The notes under the pieces were generated by a model, which searched no databases, had not been told where the DNA came from, and saw only the letters and a program-made list of their open reading frames with translations. Of a stretch of 64,000 bases of DNA, positions 56,108 to 63,397 are shown in pieces (within the stretch, counting starts at the first letter, position 1; every line of letters begins with the position of its first letter). The translations under genes were made by a program, and so were the position numbers. This DNA comes from an uncultured Bacteroidota bacterium (GTDB lineage Bacteria; Bacteroidota; Bacteroidia; Bacteroidales; P3): NCBI GenBank assembly GCA_902774845.1, contig CACYJU010000007.1, positions 1 to 64,000 on the forward strand. Reading direction: 5' to 3'.

Positions 56108-58309
56108 GTGAACAAGATAGACAAACTGATAGCTCTCTCGCTGGGTCTCATCGGCTCCGTCGTCTATCTGCTCACTCTCGAACCTTCTGTCAGCTTCTGG
56201 GATTGCGGCGAGTTTATCGCCACCTCCTACGCCCTTCAGGTGGGTCACCCTCCCGGAGCTCCCACCTATAACCTTCTCGCCCATTGCCTCATGCTCCTCG
56301 CCGGCGACAACAGCTCCCTGCTGGCGCTCTTCAGCAACGCCCTTTCGGCTTTGGCTGCAGGTACGACGGTGGGGTTGCTGTACAGCATCATACTTATGCT
56401 TGCCCAACCGCAAGAGAGCAAAACGCAACTGACAACACGATGGGCAGCGCTGGTCGGCTCGCTCTGCTATCTCTTCTGCGATACCGCCTGGTTCTCCGCC
56501 ACCGAGAGCGAGGTCTACTCGCTCGCCACCTGCTTCGCCGCCGCTATGGTTTGGGCTTCTCTCCGATGGTATAGCACTCCCGACTCTCCCCGACGCCATC
56601 GCTGGATTCTCCTTCTCGCCCTCCTCTCCGGCCTCAGCGTGGGTGTCCATCAGCTCGCCCTCCTCGCCATCCCTTCCGTCGCCCTCGTCCTCCTCTTCTC
56701 TTTCCTTCGCGAGAAAAAACTCGGAAAGCTCCCCACAAAAAAAACACTCGCAACCCTTATTCTGCTCTCCCTCCTCTTCTTCTCACTCGGCCTCAGCACC
56801 TACGCCATAGTGCCCATCCGTGCTGCCGCGAAGCCTGAGATATGCTACGGCGACCCCTCCACCGCCGAAGGGTTCGCCCGTTACCTCCAACGCGACCAAT
56901 ACGAGAAAGCGCCCCTCTGGCCGCGCCGATGGCGCCATCACGCCAACGATGCAGAGCTCTACGCACAATGGAGCGACAAAGCGGGCGACCTCCAGCTGCT
57001 CACCACCTATCAGTTCGGCTACATGTATCTGCGCTACCTCCTGTGGAACTTCTCCGGACGCTTCAACGACCGGCAGGGGTTCGGAGGCATGCAGAACGGA
57101 CAGTTCATCACCGGACTTCCCCTCGTCGACGACCTCATCGTGGGTTCCTCCGCCCTTCCGCCTTCCGACGCCGCCGGGAAGTCACACAACCGCTATTTCG
57201 CCCTCCCACTCCTGCTAGGCATCCTGGGCGCCGTCCATCAATGCCGTCGTCATCGCAGGGCTTTCTTCGTCACCCTCACCCTTTTCCTCATGGGCGGCAT
57301 CGTCCTGGGGTTCTATATGAACCATCCCGTCTACGAACCGCGCGAGCGCGACTACGCCTACATCCTCTCGTTCCTCGCCTTCGCCATCTGGATAGCCTTC
57401 GGCGCCTTATGGATATTGGTTAAAGCACTCAAGCGAGCAGACACTCAAGCACTCAAGCACTCAAGCATTCAAGCATCCAAGCATTCAAGCATTCAAGCAA
57501 TCAAGCATTCCACCTTCCTCCTCCTTCTCGCCGTACCCGCGCTTATGGCCTTTCAGAACTGGGATGACCACGACCGCAGCCATCGCTACACCGCCTTCGA
57601 CGTAGCCTCCAATATGCTCAACTCCTGCGACCAGGACGCCATACTCATCACCTACGGCGACAACGACACCTTCCCCCTCTGGTATGCCCAGCAGGTCGAA
57701 GGCATACGACCCGACATCACCATAGCCAACGTGAACCTCAAGGGCGGCCGGTATTGGCTGCGCCAAACCCTCCTTGACAACGACTTCCGCCGTCCCGTCT
57801 TCTTCTCCAAGTATATGCACGACTACAACGGAGACGGCTTTAACGGTCATCTCCAGCTTACAGGCCTCTGCTATCGGCTCACCGACCTCCCGTGCGACAC
57901 CCTCGACACCGAGACGTTCGTCCACAATGCCCAGCACCATATCCGTTGGCACAACCCCTCAGGCGTCCACCTCGACCATATCTCGCGCCAGTTCATCGAG
58001 ACCTACTGGCGTTCGGTCGCTATGGTTGCCGAGAGGCTCTCTCTCGAGGGCGACAATAAGAAAGCCGCCACGCTGCTCACCACCACCGAAGCGCAGCTTC
58101 CCCTCGCCTGCGTCTCCGACCGATACCTCCTGCGCGACATAGCACACGCCTACCACGCGGCCGGACAATCCGCCCGCCATGATGCCGTAATAAAACTATT
58201 GAAAGAAAAGATTGCCGACGACACACGCTATTACCTCAGCGTCCGACCCCGACTCCGTCAACACGTCGCCACGCTCTACACCCTCCCCTACGACTTCTGG
58301 AACGACTGA
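56108..58309 (+). CDS. DUF2723 integral membrane protein (O-mannosyltransferase-like)
   Basis: From GTG at 56108 the 733-residue protein has about 10 membrane helices and the family signature LEPSVSFWDCGEFIATSYALQVGHPPGAPTY at residues 25-55 (Asp-Cys-Gly-Glu catalytic loop). A soluble C-terminal domain includes DAILITYGDNDTFPLWYAQQ. DUF2723 proteins resemble PMT/TMEM260-type transferases using polyprenyl-phosphate mannose, which links to the DPM1-like gene at 14650. Between the membrane and soluble parts sits an octamer array (57427-57506) encoding KHSSIQASKHSSIQ. The stop overlaps the converging DUF2520 gene by 22 nt. Confidence 0.82.
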   Translation: MNKIDKLIALSLGLIGSVVYLLTLEPSVSFWDCGEFIATSYALQVGHPPGAPTYNLLAHCLMLLAGDNSSLLALFSNALSALAAGTTVGLLYSIILMLAQPQESKTQLTTRWAALVGSLCYLFCDTAWFSATESEVYSLATCFAAAMVWASLRWYSTPDSPRRHRWILLLALLSGLSVGVHQLALLAIPSVALVLLFSFLREKKLGKLPTKKTLATLILLSLLFFSLGLSTYAIVPIRAAAKPEICYGDPSTAEGFARYLQRDQYEKAPLWPRRWRHHANDAELYAQWSDKAGDLQLLTTYQFGYMYLRYLLWNFSGRFNDRQGFGGMQNGQFITGLPLVDDLIVGSSALPPSDAAGKSHNRYFALPLLLGILGAVHQCRRHRRAFFVTLTLFLMGGIVLGFYMNHPVYEPRERDYAYILSFLAFAIWIAFGALWILVKALKRADTQALKHSSIQASKHSSIQAIKHSTFLLLLAVPALMAFQNWDDHDRSHRYTAFDVASNMLNSCDQDAILITYGDNDTFPLWYAQQVEGIRPDITIANVNLKGGRYWLRQTLLDNDFRRPVFFSKYMHDYNGDGFNGHLQLTGLCYRLTDLPCDTLDTETFVHNAQHHIRWHNPSGVHLDHISRQFIETYWRSVAMVAERLSLEGDNKKAATLLTTTEAQLPLACVSDRYLLRDIAHAYHAAGQSARHDAVIKLLKEKIADDTRYYLSVRPRLRQHVATLYTLPYDFWND
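57427..57506 (+). repeat. Octamer array inside the DUF2723 coding region
   Basis: Ten 8-bp units of the type ACTCAAGC/ATTCAAGC stand in the gene. Adding or losing one unit shifts the frame by two bases, so the array is a possible on/off switch. The same word occurs in intergenic DNA at 63361-63394. Confidence 0.75.
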
Positions 58310-59049
58310 ATCAGCTCGCTCATCGCCTCGTAGGCTTTCAACGCCTCCCTGTTGTCCGCGAGCATCTGCCTGTGGGCCTCTAATGTCTTCTCGTCGTGCC
58401 TTGCCGCAGGGCCCGTCTGCCGTTCGGCCAACCGCGGCTCCATCGCCCGCTCGGCGGTAGCCATGATGAGCGGACGCAGCATAGCGAAATCCAACCCATG
58501 CTGCTCCATTATCTGCTCGCCGAGGGTGTTCAACGCATGAGAGAAGTTGTTGGTCACCACCGAAGCGAGGTGAGCCCACCTCCGCTGCTCGCTGTCGAGC
58601 CGGTAGCATTTCGTCGCCGCCCCTTTCAGCAATTCCTCAATCATCTTCTCCACCTCAGCCGACGACCCCTCGTAGCAGCAGTTCAGGTTGTCGTATTCCA
58701 TCTCCGCCCCTTTGACGAACGAGTGCGGAAACCAGATCACGCCACGACGCACCTGCCTCAGAGCCCCCATCGCCACGCTTCCGCTCGTATGCAGCACCAC
58801 ACCCTCCACCGCAGGCATTCTTTCAGACACCTCGCCAATCTTGTCGTCGGGCACAGCAATGATGTAGAAGTCAGCGAGAGGGTTTATCGCCTCCAGCTTG
58901 TCAGTCGCCGAAGCCCCTACCGCCGAAGCGACCTCGCGGGCGTGATTAATGTCGCGCGACCAAACCTGCGCGATCTGGTGACCCGCAGCCGCGAAGAGCC
59001 TCGCGAGGTGCGAAGCCACATTCCCCGATCCGACAAAAACTATATTCAT
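58288..59049 (-). CDS. Rossmann-fold DUF2520 protein (reductase-like)
   Basis: The 253-residue protein has an N-terminal nucleotide-binding domain with FVGSGNVASHLARLF and IIAVPDDKIGEVSERM, and a C-terminal helical DUF2520 domain (AHLASVVTNNFSHALNTLGEQIMEQHGL). The layout is that of F420/NADP-oxidoreductase-like proteins related to pyrroline-5-carboxylate reductase, whose substrate is unknown. It is about 80 nt from the DUF2795 gene upstream in the same direction and converges with, and overlaps, the DUF2723 gene. Confidence 0.8.
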   Translation of the reverse strand: MNIVFVGSGNVASHLARLFAAAGHQIAQVWSRDINHAREVASAVGASATDKLEAINPLADFYIIAVPDDKIGEVSERMPAVEGVVLHTSGSVAMGALRQVRRGVIWFPHSFVKGAEMEYDNLNCCYEGSSAEVEKMIEELLKGAATKCYRLDSEQRRWAHLASVVTNNFSHALNTLGEQIMEQHGLDFAMLRPLIMATAERAMEPRLAERQTGPAARHDEKTLEAHRQMLADNREALKAYEAMSELIQSFQKS

Positions 59050-59129
59050 CTCTTTTTAATTCCGGTAGGTATAAAAAAGGGGCGGCAGTAAGTCACGTGC
59101 CACCCGTTTATAAACTCAATGTTCAACAA

Positions 59130-59351
59130 TCAATATTCGTCTTCCTCAAAGAAGAAGTCCTCTTTCGTAGGATAGTCGGGCCATATATCCTCGATGGTTT
59201 CGTAAGCTTCACCCTCGTCTTCAATCTCCTGCAGGTTCTCAATCACCTCCATAGGAGCACCCGTACGTTGAGCGTAGTCGATCAGTTCTTCTTTTGTTGC
59301 CGGCCAGGGGGCATCTTCGAGTTTCGAGGCCAATTCCAGAGTCCAATACAT
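59130..59351 (-). CDS. DUF2795 protein
   Basis: This 73-residue acidic protein begins MYWTLELASKLEDAPWPATKEELIDYA and ends FFFEEDEY. The sequence is strongly conserved across Bacteroidetes in my recollection. No enzyme motif is present; its role is unknown. It has its own promoter and is probably a single-gene unit or leads the DUF2520 gene 80 nt downstream. Confidence 0.85.
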   Translation of the reverse strand: MYWTLELASKLEDAPWPATKEELIDYAQRTGAPMEVIENLQEIEDEGEAYETIEDIWPDYPTKEDFFFEEDEY

Positions 59352-59432
59352 AGTTTTTAAATTATAAACAACCTTGTATATGTATGTGATTTCCTATTTT
59401 TTAACAGCCTGATTGATTTTTTCAAGCAACTG

Positions 59433-59462
59433 CAAAAATACACCTTTTACGATAATGGCAAA
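59433..59462 (-). promoter_or_regulatory. Promoter of the DUF2795 gene
   Basis: TTTG (59462-59459), 18 bp and TATTTTTG (59440-59433) on the minus strand; leader about 75 nt. Confidence 0.55.
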
Positions 59463-59471
59463 ATTTGAGAG

Positions 59472-60017
59472 CTATATTTTTTTGAACGTCTCCTCTTTGC
59501 CCTCAGACACAACGAGTTTGCGCGAGATGACGAAAAGGTAATCCGACAGCCGGTTGAGATACCTCATCAGTTCGGGAGCCACCTGACAGGAGTCGGTCAA
59601 CTCCACCACGCGGCGTTCCGCCCTGCGGCAGACGCAGCGAGCCACATGAGCCTGCGCTCCCGCCACACTTCCGCCAGCCGTCACGAACGACCGCAGTTTC
59701 GGCAAGGTCGCGTCGGCTGCGTCGATCCATCCTTCCAGACGTTTGATATCGTCGTCGCCGATCTGCGGCATCTTGGCATAGAGTGCCTCGTCCTCGGTGG
59801 CGAGGAGTGTCTGGATGGAGAAGAGGTCGTCCTGCACGGCTTTCAGCTGTGTGTAGATCTCTTTGCTTACCGGACGAGCATATTCGGCCAGGAGGCCCAC
59901 ATGCGAGTTGAGCTCGTCAACCGTACCGTACGACTCCACCCTCGGGTCGCATTTCTTCACCCTCTTGCCGCCCACGAGCGAGGTGGTGCCACCATCGCCT
60001 GTCTTTGTGTATACCAT
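59472..60017 (-). CDS. Cob(I)yrinic acid a,c-diamide adenosyltransferase (PduO type)
   Basis: From ATG at 60017 (MVYTKTGDGGTTSLVGGKRV) the protein has 181 residues, usual for PduO-type ATP:cob(I)alamin adenosyltransferases. TGDGGTTSL is the ATP loop; RRAERRVVELTD and LMRYLNRLSDYLFV fill the cobalamin-binding helices. It makes adenosylcobalamin. An open frame upstream runs into the NifU-like gene and is rejected. It is 5 nt after that gene's stop, so the three genes here form one operon with mrp. Confidence 0.9.
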   Translation of the reverse strand: MVYTKTGDGGTTSLVGGKRVKKCDPRVESYGTVDELNSHVGLLAEYARPVSKEIYTQLKAVQDDLFSIQTLLATEDEALYAKMPQIGDDDIKRLEGWIDAADATLPKLRSFVTAGGSVAGAQAHVARCVCRRAERRVVELTDSCQVAPELMRYLNRLSDYLFVISRKLVVSEGKEETFKKI

Positions 60018-60022
60018 AGCTT

Positions 60023-60274
60023 TTACCAATCTATACGTTCTACCGATTTCACTTCGGGGATAGCTTTCTTCATAGCCGCCTCGATGCCCTGCTTGAGCGT
60101 AGCCATAGCGTGGGGGCAGGTGCCGCAATGGCCTTGCAGCCTCACCATCACCACCCCTTCGTTGGTCATATCCACATATTCGACGTCGCCGCCGTCCTGC
60201 TGCAGGTAGACCCTTATCTGGTCGAGCGCGTTCTTCACCTTCTGCTCGATGATTGCCTTTTCTTGATCTGTCAT
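60023..60274 (-). CDS. NifU C-terminal domain (Nfu-type) Fe-S scaffold
   Basis: This 83-residue protein has IRVYLQQDGGDVEYVDM and LQGHCGTCPHAMATLKQGIEAAMKK; the CGTC pair binds the transient [4Fe-4S] cluster. It delivers clusters to apoenzymes, which PFOR and other enzymes need. It is 4 nt downstream of mrp and 5 nt upstream of the adenosyltransferase gene. Confidence 0.93.
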   Translation of the reverse strand: MTDQEKAIIEQKVKNALDQIRVYLQQDGGDVEYVDMTNEGVVMVRLQGHCGTCPHAMATLKQGIEAAMKKAIPEVKSVERIDW

Positions 60275-60278
60275 ATCG

Positions 60279-61349
60279 TTATGTAGTTTTCAGTTTGCAA
60301 ATTTCTTTTATCGCGTTCTCCGCCACCCGCATGAAAGCCTCGCTCTCGGGGGTCGGATTCTCGCTCCACAGGGCCGTAGGCTTGCCGCTGTCGCCCGATT
60401 CGGCGATAGCCTGCACCAGCGGTATCTCGCCCAGCAGCGGTATGCCCATCTCCTTCGCCAGGTTGGCGCAACCCTCCTTGCCGAAGATGTAGTATTTGTT
60501 GTTAGGCAGTTCGGCAGGCGTGAAGTAAGCCATATTCTCCACGAAGCCGATGACCGGGATGTTGATTCCAGGGTTGCGGAACATCTCCACACCCCTCACC
60601 ACGTCGGCCAGAGCCACCTTCTGCGGGGTGCTCACGATGATAGCGCTGGCCGAAGGCAGCGTCTGAGCGATCGTGAGCTGTATGTCGCCCGTTCCGGGAG
60701 GCATGTCCACCACGAGGTAGTCGATCTCGCCCCACCAGGTTTCGGTGAGCAGCTGCTTCAACGCGCCGCTCGCCATCGGGCCTCTCCACACTATGGCCTT
60801 GTCGGTGTCGACGAGGAATCCCACCGACATCAGCTTGATGTTGTATTTCTCCACAGGCACCATGTAGGTCTTGTCGCCGTGACGCTCGCCATAGATGTCC
60901 TCCTGCTTGATGTCGAACATGATGGGGATCGAAGGGCCGTAGATGTCGGCGTCGACCAATCCCACCTTCGCGCCGGTCTTAGCCAGCGAGATGGCGAGGT
61001 TCACCGCCACCGTGCTCTTGCCCACGCCGCCTTTGCCCGAAGCCACGACGATGGTGTGCTTGATGTTAGGAAACATCTCTTTCGGGTCGGGCTGCTCCAC
61101 CTTGCGGGTGGTGAGGTTCACCGTCACCTCCGCGTTCTTGTCGACATACTCGTGTATGGCGTTCACGCAGTCGTCGCTCATCCTTTTCTTCATGGGGCAA
61201 CCGGCTGTGGTCAGCACCAGGTCGAACGAGATCTTCAACCCGTCGATATTTATGTTCTCAATCATGCCGAGCTTCATGAGGTTCTGCCCCAGGTCGGGGT
61301 CGTCCACATGGCTCAGCGCCATCTCTACTTGTGTTTTTGTTATGCTCAT
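60279..61349 (-). CDS. Mrp/NBP35-type iron-sulfur cluster carrier ATPase
   Basis: The 356-residue protein has an N-terminal DUF59/MIP18 domain (VEMALSHVDDPDLGQNLMKLGM), the deviant P-loop VVASGKGGVGKSTVAVNLA and the switch DIYGPSIPIMFD. The VVDMPPGTGDIQLT motif follows. It carries Fe-S clusters to target proteins; the following NifU-type gene acts in the same process. The leader has a run of ATCAACAT units ending just before the ATG. Confidence 0.92.
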   Translation of the reverse strand: MSITKTQVEMALSHVDDPDLGQNLMKLGMIENINIDGLKISFDLVLTTAGCPMKKRMSDDCVNAIHEYVDKNAEVTVNLTTRKVEQPDPKEMFPNIKHTIVVASGKGGVGKSTVAVNLAISLAKTGAKVGLVDADIYGPSIPIMFDIKQEDIYGERHGDKTYMVPVEKYNIKLMSVGFLVDTDKAIVWRGPMASGALKQLLTETWWGEIDYLVVDMPPGTGDIQLTIAQTLPSASAIIVSTPQKVALADVVRGVEMFRNPGINIPVIGFVENMAYFTPAELPNNKYYIFGKEGCANLAKEMGIPLLGEIPLVQAIAESGDSGKPTALWSENPTPESEAFMRVAENAIKEICKLKTT

Positions 61350-61358
61350 TTCGTTATC

Positions 61359-61390
61359 GTTGATATGTTGATATGTTGATATGTTGAAAC
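61359..61390 (-). repeat. Tandem array ATCAACAT in the mrp leader
   Basis: Four units of the ATATCAAC word, read toward the 61349 start. The same word occurs in the leaders at 17436, 18122 and 25531. Confidence 0.6.
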
Positions 61391-61391
61391 G

Positions 61392-61817
61392 TTACAAATA
61401 TTTCTTTATTGCCTTCTGCATTATTTCCGCGTGGTCGAATGCGAGGGGCGGCAGCTCGTCGAGCGGGAACCAGCGAGCCTCTTTCGCGTCGTCGCCCCCA
61501 CGTGGGTTGATGGCTTCCTTGTCCACCAGCGCGACGAAGACGACGGTCACCGTCCGTCCGCGAGGGTCACGCCCTTTCTTCGAAGCCACACAGAGTTCTT
61601 CCAACATCACCTCCTCCACGTCGGTCTCCTCCTTCAGCTCGCGACGTGCCGTAGCCTCTATCGACTCGTCCTCTTCGTCGAAGAAACCACCTGGGAAAGC
61701 CCAGCAGTCCTTGAAGGGCTCGTGGCCGCGCTTTATCAGCAGCACCTCGCGCCGCCCTCTGTCGAGCAGCACGATATCGGCAGTCAAAGCCGGTCGGGGA
61801 TAGGCGTAGGAGTACAT
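61392..61817 (-). CDS. NUDIX hydrolase
   Basis: The 141-residue protein has the Nudix box GGFFDEEDESIEATARRELKEETDV (GX5EX7REUXEE) at residues 45-70. The N-terminal YPRPALTADIVLLDRG is like the ADP-ribose/8-oxo-dGTP group. It hydrolyses a nucleoside diphosphate linked to another moiety; the substrate is not known. It lies upstream of mrp in the same direction but with the tandem array between. Confidence 0.88.
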   Translation of the reverse strand: MYSYAYPRPALTADIVLLDRGRREVLLIKRGHEPFKDCWAFPGGFFDEEDESIEATARRELKEETDVEEVMLEELCVASKKGRDPRGRTVTVVFVALVDKEAINPRGGDDAKEARWFPLDELPPLAFDHAEIMQKAIKKYL

Positions 61818-61820
61818 TTT

Positions 61821-61853
61821 GAATGCGTGAATGTGTTAATGTGTGAATTCGTT
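61821..61853 (-). repeat. Tandem array GAATGTGT-type in the NUDIX leader
   Basis: GAATGCGTGAATGTGTTAATGTGTGAATTC is a drifting 8-mer series. In the sense of the gene it reads ATTCACACATTAACACATTC. Confidence 0.5.
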
Positions 61854-61863
61854 AGTGGGAAAT

Positions 61864-61971
61864 GGTCGGCCTAAAGGCCTCAAAATTATTCGAAAATCTT
61901 ATTCAAAATCTTTCAACTCTTATTTTTAAAATTTTCTATTTGATTTTTTTATGATTTTGAGCGAAGCGACC
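61864..61971 (+). repeat. GGTCG/CGACC dispersed repeat, copy B
   Basis: Starts GGTCGGCCTAAAGGCC and ends GATTTTGAGCGAAGCGACC; it is followed directly by the hairpin repeat at 61982-62016. Confidence 0.7.
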
Positions 61972-61981
61972 TTTTTTTTCT

Positions 61982-62016
61982 CCCCTCTCTAAACAGAGAG
62001 GGGTCGGGGGTGAGTC
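61982..62016. repeat. Dispersed hairpin repeat, copy 2
   Basis: CCCCTCTCT-AAAC-AGAGAGGGG followed by TCGGGGGTGAGTC. It ends exactly at the stop codon of the thioredoxin-like gene, where it could act as a terminator hairpin. Confidence 0.7.
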
Positions 62017-63132
62017 TTATTCACCGAATATCTCTTGCAGTTTGTTAGCCAGCTCTTCGCCTCTCAGTTTCTTTCCTATGATGCGGCCTTTGGCGTCGAT
62101 GAGCACCGTGTGGGGAATCGAGCTCACGCCGTAGGCGCGGCCGCCGCTGGAGGTCCATCCTTGCAGGTCGCTCACGTGGTTCGGCCACACCTGACCGGTG
62201 TTCTGTATCGCCTGCAGCCAGGCGTTGCGGTCTTTGTCCAGCGACACGCTGTAGATGTCAAACCCCTTGTCCTTATATTTGTTATAGAGGCGCACCACGT
62301 TAGGCAGCTCGGCCCTGCAGGGAGCACACCACGAAGCCCAGAAGTCGATCAGCACCACCTTGCCCCTCAGGTCGCTCAGCTTGCGTATGTTGCCGTCCTT
62401 GTCTTTCATCTCGATCTCCGGCGCCAGCGATCCCTCCTTGAGGCTCGTAGCCACCATGTGGGCGATGTTAGCCACAAACTGGTTGTCGGCATACTGTGTG
62501 CCCAGCTTTCCGAGCACCTGCTCGTAGAGGTCGCAGTAGGTGGCGAAGTCGTTGTCGAAGTAGGTCACCAGGAAGGCGCTCATCAGGCAGTCGCTGTAGT
62601 TGCCTATCGTCTCCTTTATCGAGAGCTTCTGGCTCACCTGCACCGCCTGCGACTCCTGAGCCAGCACTTTCTTACGCGAGTCGTCGGTCGCCGGGTTGTG
62701 GTATTCGACGTTGATGCGGTCGAAGTCGGCCAGCGAGCCGTAGAGGGCTGCGTTGAACTTCTGGTAGACCTCCATGTTGCGCGACCCCTTCGACGCCACC
62801 ACCTGGAGGAAGTTGTGCTGCGCGTCGTAGCGCAGGTTCATCGAGAGGCTCTTGTCGCCGGGCATCGCCATGAGGTGCACCTGCGGCCCTTTCTGCATCT
62901 GCGGTTGCAGGATGAAGAGGGTCGGCTGCTCAGCTTTGAGGGTGACCTTGTATTTGCCGTTCGAGGCGGGGGTGAGCGTGTCGCGCGCCACCAGCTTCGA
63001 CCCTACGGCCTCGGCCACCACCAGCTTCGTCCCCTCGGGCAGGCCCGTCACCGTTCCGCTCAGTTCGATCTTCTGCCCCCAGACATTAAGACAGAAAACC
63101 ACAGCCAATATAAAACAGATATTTTTTTTCAT
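62017..63132 (-). CDS. TlpA-like thioredoxin with N-terminal DUF4369 domain
   Basis: The 371-residue protein has a signal peptide (MKKNICFILAVVFCLNVWGQ), a DUF4369 domain (IELSGTVTGLPEGTKLVVAEAVGSK) and a C-terminal redoxin with FWASWCAPCRAELPNVV. The WCAPC pair indicates a reducing thioredoxin in the periplasm, as in other Bacteroidetes TlpA/DUF4369 proteins. Its leader is made of the right half of a dispersed repeat (63133-63180). The last base of its stop abuts the hairpin repeat. Confidence 0.9.
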   Translation of the reverse strand: MKKNICFILAVVFCLNVWGQKIELSGTVTGLPEGTKLVVAEAVGSKLVARDTLTPASNGKYKVTLKAEQPTLFILQPQMQKGPQVHLMAMPGDKSLSMNLRYDAQHNFLQVVASKGSRNMEVYQKFNAALYGSLADFDRINVEYHNPATDDSRKKVLAQESQAVQVSQKLSIKETIGNYSDCLMSAFLVTYFDNDFATYCDLYEQVLGKLGTQYADNQFVANIAHMVATSLKEGSLAPEIEMKDKDGNIRKLSDLRGKVVLIDFWASWCAPCRAELPNVVRLYNKYKDKGFDIYSVSLDKDRNAWLQAIQNTGQVWPNHVSDLQGWTSSGGRAYGVSSIPHTVLIDAKGRIIGKKLRGEELANKLQEIFGE

Positions 63133-63180
63133 TTTTAAAATTTTCTAATTGATTTTTTTATGATTTTGAGCGAAGCGACC
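63133..63180 (+). repeat. GGTCG/CGACC dispersed repeat, partial copy C
   Basis: Only the right half (AAAATTTTCTAATTGATTTT to GAGCGAAGCGACC) is present; it adjoins the start codon of the thioredoxin-like gene, so it forms that gene's leader. Confidence 0.65.
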
Positions 63181-63238
63181 CACATTTCCGTAATGCTTCC
63201 GAGTTTTCCGCCTGTTTCCGTAATGAAAATCACCACTA

Positions 63239-63355
63239 TTTGTCTTCTTTGTCTTTCTTGTCTTTAATAATGGTCGGACTTCGTCCTCAAAATCGTTCAA
63301 CTCTTCTTTTTAAAATTTTCTGATTGATTTTTTATTGATTTTGAGCGAAGCGACC
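63239..63355 (+). repeat. GGTCG/CGACC dispersed repeat, copy D
   Basis: Like copy A it includes the preceding ATTTGTCTTCTTTGTCTTTC; the middle is 22 bp shorter. Between copies C and D there is a direct 11-bp duplication TTTCCGTAATG. Confidence 0.7.
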
Positions 63356-63360
63356 CTTTA

Positions 63361-63394
63361 TTCACTCAAGCATTCACACATTCAAGCATTCAAA
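63361..63394 (-). repeat. Tandem array of CATTCAAG-type octamers
   Basis: ACTCAAGCATTCACACATTC and further units, the same word as inside the DUF2723 gene, lie directly after the S41 peptidase stop codon. Confidence 0.6.
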
Positions 63395-63397
63395 CAC

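Noticed and set aside
57427-57506. CRISPR-like array
   Set aside because: The units are 8 bp with no spacers and lie in a coding region; no cas gene is near.
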